Below, piece after piece: positions 36,306-44,800 of a DNA stretch of 64,000 nucleotides. This DNA comes from Oscillospiraceae bacterium. Its GTDB lineage: Bacteria; Bacillota; Clostridia; Oscillospirales; Oscillospiraceae. Position 1 is the first letter of the stretch; each line of letters opens with the position of its first letter. The notes beneath the pieces are model-generated. The model was not told the DNA's origin. It did no database searches and saw only the letters and a list, made by a program, of their open reading frames with translations. A program made the translations under genes and the position numbers. Where the stretch lies: the NCBI GenBank assembly GCA_022797115.1, contig JAAWKB010000002.1, positions 1 through 64,000 on the forward strand, in the 5' to 3' direction.

Positions 36306-37151
36306 ATGAACACAAAAGAAAATCAACCATTAGCCGCTCTGATTGAACAGGCCACCGCTGGGGATAGAGCTGCGCTGGAGACGGTGCTGGCCGGTGTGCA
36401 GGATCTGGTATTCAACCTATCCCTGCGGATGCTGGGTACCTTCCATGATGCGGAAGATGCGTCCCAGGACATTTTGTTGAAAATCATGACCCATCTGTCA
36501 TCTTTCAAGGGGGAGAGCGCCTTTACGACCTGGGTATTTCGCATTGCAGTGAACCATCTCAAGGACTACAGGAAGTATATGTTCGCTCAGTTCCCTCTAA
36601 GCTTTGAGTACTACGGAAACGACATCCGCAGCGGAAAGGTTCAGGATGTGCCCGACCTGACCCAGAATGTGGAAAAGGCGATTCTGGCCGAGGAGCTGAA
36701 GCTGTCCTGCACAAACGTCATGCTTCAGTGTCTGGACCCGGAGAGCCGCTGTATCTTCATCCTGGGCACGATGTTCCATGTGGACAGCCGGATCGCCGGG
36801 GACATCCTGGGCATCACTCCGGAAGCCTATCGCCAGCGGCTTTCCCGGGTACGGAAAAAGATGGCCGAGTTCCTGTCGGAATACTGCGGCGAGTACGGGC
36901 AGGGTTCCTGCCGCTGTGCCGGCCGGGTGAACTATGCGATACAGAACCACCGGATTGCACCTGGACAGCTGGACTTTACCTCCGCCAAGCCGAGCGATGC
37001 CGCTGTGGAGGTGACAGCGGCTATGGAAGAAATCGACGGATACTCCCAGCAGTTTTCGTTCTGCCGGGCGTACCAGTCCACGGAACGGCTCAAGCAGATG
37101 ATCCGGGACTTTCTGAACGGCCCAGCCTTTTCCACGGTTGCGGGAGCGTAG
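36306..37151 (+). CDS. ECF-type RNA polymerase sigma factor with Cys-containing C-terminal extension
   Basis: 'DLVFNLSLRMLGTFHDAEDASQDILLKIMTHLSSFKGESAFTTWVFRIAVNHLKDYRK', region 4 'GITPEAYRQRLSRVRKKM', then 'YCGEYGQGSCRCAGRVNYAI'. Confidence 0.88.
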   Translation: MNTKENQPLAALIEQATAGDRAALETVLAGVQDLVFNLSLRMLGTFHDAEDASQDILLKIMTHLSSFKGESAFTTWVFRIAVNHLKDYRKYMFAQFPLSFEYYGNDIRSGKVQDVPDLTQNVEKAILAEELKLSCTNVMLQCLDPESRCIFILGTMFHVDSRIAGDILGITPEAYRQRLSRVRKKMAEFLSEYCGEYGQGSCRCAGRVNYAIQNHRIAPGQLDFTSAKPSDAAVEVTAAMEEIDGYSQQFSFCRAYQSTERLKQMIRDFLNGPAFSTVAGA

Positions 37152-37162
37152 GGGGTGGAGAG

Positions 37163-37846
37163 ATGAATACACAGATGATGATGGGCTATCTGACCGAGCT
37201 GAGCGCCAACAATAATCGGGAATGGTACCATGCCCATAAGGCCGGGTACCAGGCGGCCAACGCACAGTTTGAGGAACTGGTTCAGGCTCTGATCCTCCAA
37301 ATCGGGGAATTTGACAGCAGTATCCTCGGCTACGCGCCCAAGGAGCTGACCTTTAAGCTGGTTCGGGACACCAGGTTCAGCCATGACAAGTCCCCTTACA
37401 ACCCGGCGTTCCGGGCGCATATCTCGTCCATGGGAAAGCTGCCTATCCCGGTAGGCTACTATCTGATGCTCAAGCCGGGTGGACAATCCTTTCTGGGCGG
37501 CGGCCTGTTTGCTGATATGTTCAAGGATGCCACCAGGATGGTGCGGGATTACATCTCAGAGCATGGCAGCGAGTGGGAAACGATCATCACTGCCCCGTCT
37601 TTTCAGGAGTGTTTTACGGTGAATGGTACGGCGCTGAAAAATGTCCCAGTTGGATACGAAAAGGATCATCCCCAAGCTGAATATCTAAAGTATAAAAGCT
37701 GGTATCTGGAATATCCGGTCCAAGACGAAGATCTGACGGACGCCGGTCTATTTCTGTCCAAAGCGGTGGGGATCTTCCGCCAGATGAAGCCGTTCAACGA
37801 TTATCTGAACAAGGCTCTTATAGGCTTCAAAATGCCAGAGAGATAG
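37163..37846 (+). CDS. DUF2461 family protein
   Basis: 'LSANNNREWYHAHKAGYQAANAQFEELV', 'FKLVRDTRFSHDKSPYNPAFRAHIS', 'GYYLMLKPGGQSFLGGGLF'. Confidence 0.85.
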   Translation: MNTQMMMGYLTELSANNNREWYHAHKAGYQAANAQFEELVQALILQIGEFDSSILGYAPKELTFKLVRDTRFSHDKSPYNPAFRAHISSMGKLPIPVGYYLMLKPGGQSFLGGGLFADMFKDATRMVRDYISEHGSEWETIITAPSFQECFTVNGTALKNVPVGYEKDHPQAEYLKYKSWYLEYPVQDEDLTDAGLFLSKAVGIFRQMKPFNDYLNKALIGFKMPER

Positions 37847-37881
37847 CTGGGCAAGGCCGCAAATATCGCTGAGGAACAGTG

Positions 37882-37913
37882 AACGGACAAGGCTTGTTTG
37901 AGCCCTGTCCGTT
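37882..37913 (+). terminator. Terminator-like hairpin
   Basis: AACGGACA...TGTCCGTT with inner GGC/GCC pairing, then TCCTTCT. Confidence 0.6.
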
Positions 37914-38131
37914 TCCTTCTCGCAGGCATTGTCAATTCTGAAAAATCCAGCGCAGCTTAACGCCGCGCCGGCTCTCGCTATACATGTTTTCTTGGCTTAC
38001 CAGCCTATTTATCATTGCCCTTTTCCTGAAAGTATAGTAGAATAGACCCTGCCAAACCGTTTCCACTTCTTTTTGCTCCCTTTTCTTGCAGGAAAAAGGA
38101 TGGCTACCTTCCAACAAAGGAGAAATATCCC

Positions 38132-38638
38132 ATGGAATGCACATTCATCACCGCCGGGCAGATTGTCAACACCCACGGCATCCGGGGCGAGGTCAAGCTG
38201 CTGCCCCAGGGCGTTGACCTGGATCTCCTGGCCCAATGCGGCGTTTTTTACGTGGACGGCGCCCCTTACACCGCCGCCGCCTGCCGGGAGCACAAGGGCT
38301 GCCTGCTTCTCAAGCTCAAGGGGGTGGACGATATGGACGCCGCCCTGTCCTTGAAGGGGAAACCCGTCTCCATCCTGCGCGCAGGCGCCCCCCTGCCGCC
38401 GGGAGGATACTTTGACCAGGAGCTGGTGGGCCTCACCGCCAGGGACGCCGCCACCGGCGAGGCCCTGGGAACAGTGGAGGAAGTCCTGAGCTACCCCGCC
38501 CACAAAATTTATGCTGTCCGCGGCGGGGCGGACGAGTATTTGATCCCCGCCGTGCCGGCCTTCGTCGCCGCTGTCGACCTGGCGGGCGGGACGATGGATA
38601 TCCATGTGTGGGAGGGGATGGGCAGCCATGCGGATTGA
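38132..38638 (+). CDS. rimM: 16S rRNA processing protein RimM
   Basis: 'FITAGQIVNTHGIRGEVKLLPQ', PRC-barrel C-terminus; directly upstream of trmD. Confidence 0.93.
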   Translation: MECTFITAGQIVNTHGIRGEVKLLPQGVDLDLLAQCGVFYVDGAPYTAAACREHKGCLLLKLKGVDDMDAALSLKGKPVSILRAGAPLPPGGYFDQELVGLTARDAATGEALGTVEEVLSYPAHKIYAVRGGADEYLIPAVPAFVAAVDLAGGTMDIHVWEGMGSHAD

Positions 38639-39422
38639 TATCATGACCCTGTTCCCCGAGACCGTGGGGGATATGATGAACGAATCCATCCTGGGCAGGG
38701 CCCAGGAGCGGGGCTATATCCGTATCGAGGCCCATCAGATCCGGGACTATACGGTCAACAAGCAGAAGCAGGTAGACGACTACCCTTACGGCGGCGGCCG
38801 GGGGGCCGTCATGCAGGCGGACCCCCTTTACCGCTGCTGGGCATCCATTCAAGAGGCATTTGGGACGCCGCGCAGCCGTACCATCTACCTCTCCCCCTGC
38901 GGGACCACCTTCTGCCAGGCCAAGGCCCGGCAGCTGCTGGCGGACTATGACCACCTGATTTTAGTCTGCGGCCACTATGAGGGCATTGACGAGCGGTTTA
39001 TCGAGGAATGCGTGGACGAGGAGATCTCCATGGGGGATTTCGTCCTCACCGGCGGGGAGATCCCGGCTATGGCAGTGGCGGACGCAGTATGCCGGATGGT
39101 GCCTGGGGTCCTGCCGGAGGCGGCCTGCTACGAGGAAGAGAGCCACTGGAACGGCCTGCTGGAATACCCACAGTACAGCCGCCCGGAGACGTGGCATGGC
39201 CGGAAGGTGCCGGAGGTCCTCCTCAGCGGCCACCATGCCAACGTAGCAGCGTGGCGGCTGCGCCAGTCCATGCTGCGCACCCTCCGCCGCCGGCCGGACA
39301 TGTTCCGGGAGGCGGATTTCCAGGGCACCAAGGCCAGCCGGAAGCTGCTGGCGGAGGTCTATGGGGAGCTGGAGAGGGAGAAGGGCTCAACCACCGGTTT
39401 ACCCGGCGAATCGACCAATTAG
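38628..39422 (+). CDS. trmD: tRNA (guanine-N1)-methyltransferase
   Basis: 'MRIDIMTLFPETVGDMMNESILGRA', 'YGGGRGAVMQADPLY', 'LVCGHYEGIDERFIEECVDEEISMGDFVLTGGEIPAMAV'. Confidence 0.96.
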   Translation: MRIDIMTLFPETVGDMMNESILGRAQERGYIRIEAHQIRDYTVNKQKQVDDYPYGGGRGAVMQADPLYRCWASIQEAFGTPRSRTIYLSPCGTTFCQAKARQLLADYDHLILVCGHYEGIDERFIEECVDEEISMGDFVLTGGEIPAMAVADAVCRMVPGVLPEAACYEEESHWNGLLEYPQYSRPETWHGRKVPEVLLSGHHANVAAWRLRQSMLRTLRRRPDMFREADFQGTKASRKLLAEVYGELEREKGSTTGLPGESTN

Positions 39423-39484
39423 CGGTTGCTTTTCCCACCCTGGACGGCCTACAATAGCCCCAACACATAAAGGAGGGCACGAAC

Positions 39485-40282
39485 ATGGAAGAGAATCCGA
39501 TCTGCCTGTTTATCCGGGACCGGCGGCTGGAGCTGGGCCTGACCCAGCAGCAGCTGGCGGACCGGCTGGGCATCACCGATAAGGCGGTGAGCAAGTGGGA
39601 GCGGGGGGTCTGCTATCCGGACATCACGCTCCTGCGCACCTTGGCGGACGCGCTGGAGGTGACGGTCTCCGAGCTGCTGGCCGGGCAGCGGGATGAGGCC
39701 GCCCCGGTACCGTCAGAGCTGACGGACGTGGTGCTGGACACGGTCAGCTATGCGGAGACGGCCCGGCGGAAAAACAGCGGCTGGCGGTTCTGGCTGTTTG
39801 TGGCCCTCACCGCCGGCTGCCTGATAGCGGCGCTGGTGCTGTCCATTATCCTCCTGACCGTGGACAGCGAGCATAAGCAGGCCATGCTGCTGGCCATCAA
39901 ATGCGTGGCCTTTGGCTGGGCGCTCTGCTGCCCCCTGCTGCGCTCAGCGCGGCCCGTGCGGGATTTCCTGCTGATGCTGTCGTTTGCTATCGTACCCTTC
40001 CTCACGCAGTTCCCCGGCTGGTACTGGACCCCCTGGATTGCCCTGCTCTCTGTCATCTATCTGTGGGCTGTGTATTTTATCTGCCGGAGATGGCTGCGGC
40101 AGCGGCTGTGGCTGGCAGCGGGGTGGAGCCTCCTGCTGTGCGTCCCCCTGTCCTTTGGAATCCTCTGTATCCTGGCATCACGCGGCATCTACGGCAGCCT
40201 GGCCAACATCACCATTGCCGCCCTGAGCGCCGGCGCGTGCTTTCTCCTTGATTTCGTCCTCCATCGGCGGGAACGGGAATAG
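39485..40282 (+). CDS. XRE-family regulator with C-terminal membrane domain
   Basis: N-terminal 'LTQQQLADRLGITDKAVSKWERGVCYPDI', then several hydrophobic segments. Confidence 0.88.
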   Translation: MEENPICLFIRDRRLELGLTQQQLADRLGITDKAVSKWERGVCYPDITLLRTLADALEVTVSELLAGQRDEAAPVPSELTDVVLDTVSYAETARRKNSGWRFWLFVALTAGCLIAALVLSIILLTVDSEHKQAMLLAIKCVAFGWALCCPLLRSARPVRDFLLMLSFAIVPFLTQFPGWYWTPWIALLSVIYLWAVYFICRRWLRQRLWLAAGWSLLLCVPLSFGILCILASRGIYGSLANITIAALSAGACFLLDFVLHRRERE

Positions 40283-40327
40283 CCGCCCCGCGGCGTATGT
40301 ATAGGAGCTTCTCTATCATAACAGCCT

Positions 40328-40362
40328 GAACCGGGCAGCCCTCAGCGGGGGCTGCCCGGTTC
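40328..40362. terminator. Bidirectional terminator
   Basis: GAACCGGGCAGCCC...GGGCTGCCCGGTTC, 14-bp perfect arms. Confidence 0.75.
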
Positions 40363-40378
40363 TCCCTATCGCAGCTGT

Positions 40379-40921
40379 TCAGTTTTCCATATGCTTTCCC
40401 AAAAAAGCGGCGATGGTCTGGGCCAGCTTGTACTCGGTCTCACCTGTGACCTGGGGGTCGCCGTCCTCTACAAACAGCACCAGTCCCAGCACATCCCCCT
40501 CGGAGATAATGGGGGCCGCCACGGCAGCGCAGAACTTTTCGCCTGACTCTGTGACAAAAATCCGGCGGTCATCACCTGTGTGCTGGTAGATCCGCCGGTC
40601 CTCCATGATCTGCTCCAGCTGGGAGCTGATCCGCTTGCCCATCAGCTCCCGCTTGCCGCCGCCGGCTACGGCGATGATGGTGTCCCGGTCCGTGACGGCG
40701 GTAATCGCGCCGCAGCTCTTGGACAGGGTTTCACAAAATTGGGCCGCAAAGTCGTCCAGCCCGCCCATCAGGGAATACTTCTTAAAGATGACCTCGCCGT
40801 CACGGCTGGTGTAAATCTCTAAGGGGTCGCCCTCCCGAATACGCATCGTGCGCCGGATTTCCTTGGGGATTACCACCCGTCCCAGGTCGTCAATGCGGCG
40901 CACAATTCCGGTTGCTTTCAT
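40379..40921 (-). CDS. spoVT: Stage V sporulation protein T (AbrB-like + GAF-like)
   Basis: 'MKATGIVRRIDDLGRVVIPKEIRRTMRIREGDPLEIYTSRDGEVIFKKYS' and C-terminal GAF-like domain; CAT start at 40919-40921. Confidence 0.93.
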   Translation of the reverse strand: MKATGIVRRIDDLGRVVIPKEIRRTMRIREGDPLEIYTSRDGEVIFKKYSLMGGLDDFAAQFCETLSKSCGAITAVTDRDTIIAVAGGGKRELMGKRISSQLEQIMEDRRIYQHTGDDRRIFVTESGEKFCAAVAAPIISEGDVLGLVLFVEDGDPQVTGETEYKLAQTIAAFLGKHMEN

Positions 40922-41083
40922 TCTCGATTCCTCCCATGTTTTTCTTTGGAAAACATGGATAGTATCCGCAGATATTGGGAAGGTATGCAGATTGCTGGCT
41001 GGATTTGTTTGCCTGCCGCGCAGCGTGCAAACGGTATACAACGCAGGCCCTCCGGGTAAAATAAGGAAAAAGGAGGGATTGGC

Positions 41084-41332
41084 ATGGATCTCAAGCGTCA
41101 GGCGGAGCAGCAGCTCCAGCGGGCAGATTTCAATAAATATGAGCTCCCCGACATCACAGGCATCTCCCTGCCCAACGCCGGCCCCCAGGCAAAGGCCCGG
41201 GCCTTCCTGCGGGCGGCCGGGAACCCGTACCTGTTCCGCGTCGGTGATATCGGCGTCCATGTGGCCTTTTCTGGGGAAACTGGCGACACTTTACAGGATC
41301 GGATGTGCCGTTTGCTGTCAAAATCCATTTAA
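41084..41332 (+). CDS. Small protein, DUF6870-like
   Basis: 82 aa '...ARAFLRAAGNPYLFRVGDIGVHVAFSGETGDTLQDRMCRLLSKSI'; family assignment from recall only. Confidence 0.6.
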   Translation: MDLKRQAEQQLQRADFNKYELPDITGISLPNAGPQAKARAFLRAAGNPYLFRVGDIGVHVAFSGETGDTLQDRMCRLLSKSI

Positions 41333-41414
41333 TTTGCGTGGGCTGTATGCTATAATGGCGGCGTGTGATGCGGCCATGGCATACGGCCTTCTATCATTTA
41401 CAAGGAGGTATCCT

Positions 41415-43103
41415 ATGGCCAGAAGGAACCGTTATGATGAGTATGTCAAAAAAAAGCAGGGGATCGCGCCGGCTGCCGCCCAGTGGCGGGCGGCGGCTTA
41501 TCTGCGTATCTCCAGAGAGGACGGCGATAAAGAGGAAAGCGACAGCATCGCCACACAAAAGGATATCACCCGCGAATACGTGGACGGCAGCGGCGATATC
41601 AGCCTGACGGGCACGTATATCGACGACGGCTGGACCGGGACGAACTTCAACCGCCCGGATTTCGAGCGGATGATGGACGACATCAAAAGCGGCGCAGTCA
41701 ACTGCATCGTCGTCAAGGACCTGTCCCGGCTGGGCAGGAACTACATCCTGGTCGGCCAGTATCTGGAGATGGTCTTCCCCCTGTTCAACATCCGTTTTGT
41801 CTCCGTGGTGGACCACATCGACAGCGTGAAGGACCCCGCCTCCATCAACAACGCCCTCGTATCCTTTAAAAACGTGATGAACGATGAGTACTGCCGGGAT
41901 ATCTCCAACAAGGTCCGCTCCTCCCTGGACCGGAAACGGGGCAAGGGGGAGTTCATCGGCTCCTTCGCCTCCTACGGCTACCGCAAGGACCCGGACGACC
42001 GCCACCATCTGGTGGTGGACCCGGCTGCCGCCGAAGTGGTCCGCAGCATCTTCCAGTGGTTCCTGGAGGGCATGAGCATCATCGGCATTGCGAAACGGCT
42101 CAACCAGATGGGCGTCCCCAACCCCACCCTGTACAAGCGGCAGCTGGGCCTGCGCTACCGGCACCCCACCGGCGAGATCTGCGACGGGCTCTGGCCCGAC
42201 TCCTCCGTGCGCCGTATCCTGAAAAACCAGATCTACGCCGGCGACATGGTCCAGAGCCGGACGCGCACCAAGAGCTACAAGGTCCAGGTCTCCGCCGCCG
42301 TGCCCCAGGAGCAGTGGACCGTCGTCCCGGACACCCACGAGCCCATTATCCCCCGGGAGCAGTTTGAGGCGGTGCAGCAGCTCCTGCTGCGGGACACCCG
42401 CGCCGCCCCCGGCGTATCCCATGTGAGCATTTTCAGCGGCTATATCCGCTGCGCGGACTGCCGCCGGGCCATGGCGAAGAAAACCGCCTGCCAGCCCTAT
42501 CAAACGTACCGCTACTATGTGTGCCAGACCTTCCGCAAGGGCGACCGGTCCGCCTGCACCAAGCACACCATCCGGGAGGAAAAGCTCTACCAGGCCGTAC
42601 TGGCCACCGTCCAGGCACAGATCCAGCTGGCGGTATCCATGGACGAGCTGCTGCGGGAGCTGCAAAAGCGGAACCTCCAGGCGTCCAGGTCCTCCCGGCT
42701 GGAGGCCATGCTCCAGCTGCAGGAGCAGGAGCGGGAAAAGCTGGCCCAGTACAAGGCCGACCTCTATCCCGACTGGAAATCCGGCGTGCTCACCAAGGAG
42801 GAATACCTCACCTTGAAGGGACGGTTTGACAGCCAGCTGGAGCAGGTCGAGCGGTCCATCGCCGGGCTGCGGGAGGAGATGCGCCAGTACCGGCAGTCCG
42901 CCGCCGCAGAGAGCCAGTTCGTCCAGCATTTCCTGAAGTACCGGAACATCCGGGAGCTGACGCGGGAGGTCGTGGTGGAGCTGATTGAGATGATCTACGT
43001 CCACGAGGGCGGGACCATCACCATCCTGTTTCAATATCAGGACGAATACCAGCGGCTGCTGGACCTGCTGGACGAGCACGGCCTGTCCGCCAAGGCGGGA
43101 TAA
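41415..43103 (+). CDS. Large serine recombinase (resolvase/invertase family)
   Basis: 'AAYLRISREDGDKEESDSIATQKDI', 'IVVKDLSRLGRNYILVGQYLE', recombinase domain, Zn ribbon 'GYIRCADCRRAM...YVCQTF', coiled coil. Confidence 0.96.
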   Translation: MARRNRYDEYVKKKQGIAPAAAQWRAAAYLRISREDGDKEESDSIATQKDITREYVDGSGDISLTGTYIDDGWTGTNFNRPDFERMMDDIKSGAVNCIVVKDLSRLGRNYILVGQYLEMVFPLFNIRFVSVVDHIDSVKDPASINNALVSFKNVMNDEYCRDISNKVRSSLDRKRGKGEFIGSFASYGYRKDPDDRHHLVVDPAAAEVVRSIFQWFLEGMSIIGIAKRLNQMGVPNPTLYKRQLGLRYRHPTGEICDGLWPDSSVRRILKNQIYAGDMVQSRTRTKSYKVQVSAAVPQEQWTVVPDTHEPIIPREQFEAVQQLLLRDTRAAPGVSHVSIFSGYIRCADCRRAMAKKTACQPYQTYRYYVCQTFRKGDRSACTKHTIREEKLYQAVLATVQAQIQLAVSMDELLRELQKRNLQASRSSRLEAMLQLQEQEREKLAQYKADLYPDWKSGVLTKEEYLTLKGRFDSQLEQVERSIAGLREEMRQYRQSAAAESQFVQHFLKYRNIRELTREVVVELIEMIYVHEGGTITILFQYQDEYQRLLDLLDEHGLSAKAG

Positions 43104-43132
43104 TTTCTATTATGGGCCTAATCTTCCACCAG

Positions 43133-43524
43133 CCCCCGCTGCTTATGACACCCTGTCCGCCCACTTTGCCGCCACCGGCACCGGCCCAAAGGACTACGAC
43201 CTGGTGCTGACCGGGGATCTGGGGGTGTTGGGCCACCAGATTATCGTGGACCTGTTCGCCCAGGACGGGGTGGACATGAGCCAAAACTACCAGGACTGCG
43301 GGATGCTGCTCTACGACATCGAAAAGCAGGACATGCACGCCGGGGCCAGCGGCTGCGGATGCTCCGCGTCGGTGCTGTGCGGGTACCTGCTGCGGGAGAT
43401 GGATGAGGGGCGTTGGAAAAAGCTGCTCTTTGCCCCCACGGGCGCGCTGCTCTCCCCTACCTCGTCCTTCCAGGGCGAGAGCATCCCCTCGATCTGCCAT
43501 GCAGTCACCATCGAAATGCAGTGA
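43133..43524 (+). pseudogene. spoVAD: 3' fragment of stage V sporulation protein AD (spoVAD), 5' part missing
   Basis: 'APAAYDTLSAHFAATGTGPKDYDLVLTGDLGVLGHQIIVDLF...DCGMLLYDIEKQDMHAGASGCGCSASVLCGYLL...LFAPTGALLSPTSSFQGESIPSICHAVTIE' is the SpoVAD C-terminus; similarity stops about 30 nt after the recombinase stop. Confidence 0.85.
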
Positions 43525-43575
43525 CGCCTTCCGCGGGACAGGCAACTATTCAAATAACAGGAGAAGGAGCTATGT

Positions 43576-43932
43576 ATGCAGTATCTGAACGCATTCCTCT
43601 GCGGCGGCATCCTATGTGCCATCGGACAGATTTTCATCGACAGAACCCAGCTGACCCCTGCCCGTATCCTGACGGGGTTTGTGGTAGCCGGCGTGTTTTT
43701 GGAGGCTATCGGTGTGTACGCCCCCATTGCGGAGTGGGGCGGTGCGGGCGCGAGCGTACCCCTGACGGGATTTGGCTCTAACCTCGCCAAGGGCGTCGCC
43801 AAGGCTGTGGGCGAAAAGGGCTGGCTGGGTGTGATGACCGGCGGGCTGACAGCCGCGGCCGGCGGCATCGCGGCGGCTGTGCTGTTCAGCTTCCTGGCCG
43901 CCCTGATCTTCCGGCCCGGCGAAAAACGGTAG
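43576..43932 (+). CDS. spoVAE: Stage V sporulation protein AE
   Basis: 'YLNAFLCGGILCAIGQIFIDRTQLTPARILTGFVVAGVFLEAIGVYAPIAEWGGAGASVPLTGFGSNLAKGV'. Confidence 0.93.
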   Translation: MQYLNAFLCGGILCAIGQIFIDRTQLTPARILTGFVVAGVFLEAIGVYAPIAEWGGAGASVPLTGFGSNLAKGVAKAVGEKGWLGVMTGGLTAAAGGIAAAVLFSFLAALIFRPGEKR

Positions 43933-43935
43933 CAG

Positions 43936-43973
43936 AAGCCCCCGGTCCCTCGCAGCAGAGGGGCCGGGGGCTT
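43936..43973. terminator. Terminator-like hairpin after spoVAE
   Basis: AAGCCCCCGG...CCGGGGGCTT, 10-bp perfect arms. Confidence 0.7.
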
Positions 43974-43994
43974 GCCGCAGATCCGGGCGGGGCG

Positions 43995-44735
43995 TTATTC
44001 CGTTTTCCCCTCCGCATCCAGCAGCTGGTCCACCGCCGGGGCAAAGAGGGCCTGGGTGGTGACGCTCAGCAGGACCGGCAGCCCGGTAATCACGCACAGC
44101 GGGAATACCACCGGATACCAGAAGGCCAGCCCCGTCAGGAACGCCAGCCACACTCCCCCGACCGCCAAGCTCCGCCACCCGGCGGCGAACAGCAGCAGCA
44201 GGCTGTTGGTCAGAATCCCGCGCAGCCGCAGTTCCCACCGGGCGGCCTGATAGAAGGCATAGCCCCCGGCGGACGCCAGCGCCAGTGCGCCGGCCCCCAG
44301 GCAGATCCACAGCCAAACCGGCATGGGTGCGCCGCCCAGCAGGGCTATGATGGCCGGGGAGAGCAGCAACGTCCACAGGGCCGCAGCCAGGACCCCCAGC
44401 ACAGCCCCCTGCCCCAGGCTGTCCCGCAGCCAGTGGAGCAGACTGCGGTAGAGGTAGCAGGGATGTCCGAATTGCAGCTCCCACGCGGCCCGCTGCACCG
44501 CCGTCCAGACCGGCCCAACCGCCGCCCCGGAGAGAACCCAGCCCAACACAAAGAGCAGTGCGCCGGTGGAGAGGAACCCGTATACACACAGCACAGCCGG
44601 GACCAACGAGAGCCCCAGCAGCAGGCCGGTGCAGACCACGAAGCAGAAATGCCCCGTAACCGCCTGGAACCAGCGGTTTACCGGCCCCAGGGGCTTTGCG
44701 TCCTCCCGGGGCGGATCATTTTGAAAGTAATTCAT
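43995..44735 (-). CDS. Integral membrane protein, DUF624/YesL-like
   Basis: 246 aa, several TM helices; overall pattern like DUF624 proteins. Confidence 0.5.
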   Translation of the reverse strand: MNYFQNDPPREDAKPLGPVNRWFQAVTGHFCFVVCTGLLLGLSLVPAVLCVYGFLSTGALLFVLGWVLSGAAVGPVWTAVQRAAWELQFGHPCYLYRSLLHWLRDSLGQGAVLGVLAAALWTLLLSPAIIALLGGAPMPVWLWICLGAGALALASAGGYAFYQAARWELRLRGILTNSLLLLFAAGWRSLAVGGVWLAFLTGLAFWYPVVFPLCVITGLPVLLSVTTQALFAPAVDQLLDAEGKTE

Positions 44736-44800
44736 GGCAAAACTCCCTGGACCTCCCGACTGCGCAGCCCGGCCGAAGCCGGGCCGCGCAGTCTTTCTGT

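Noticed and set aside
40848-41414. N-terminal extension of the serine recombinase ORF to 40848
   Set aside because: Overlaps spoVT and the DUF6870-like ORF; a good RBS and ATG at 41415 give the canonical recombinase N-terminus.
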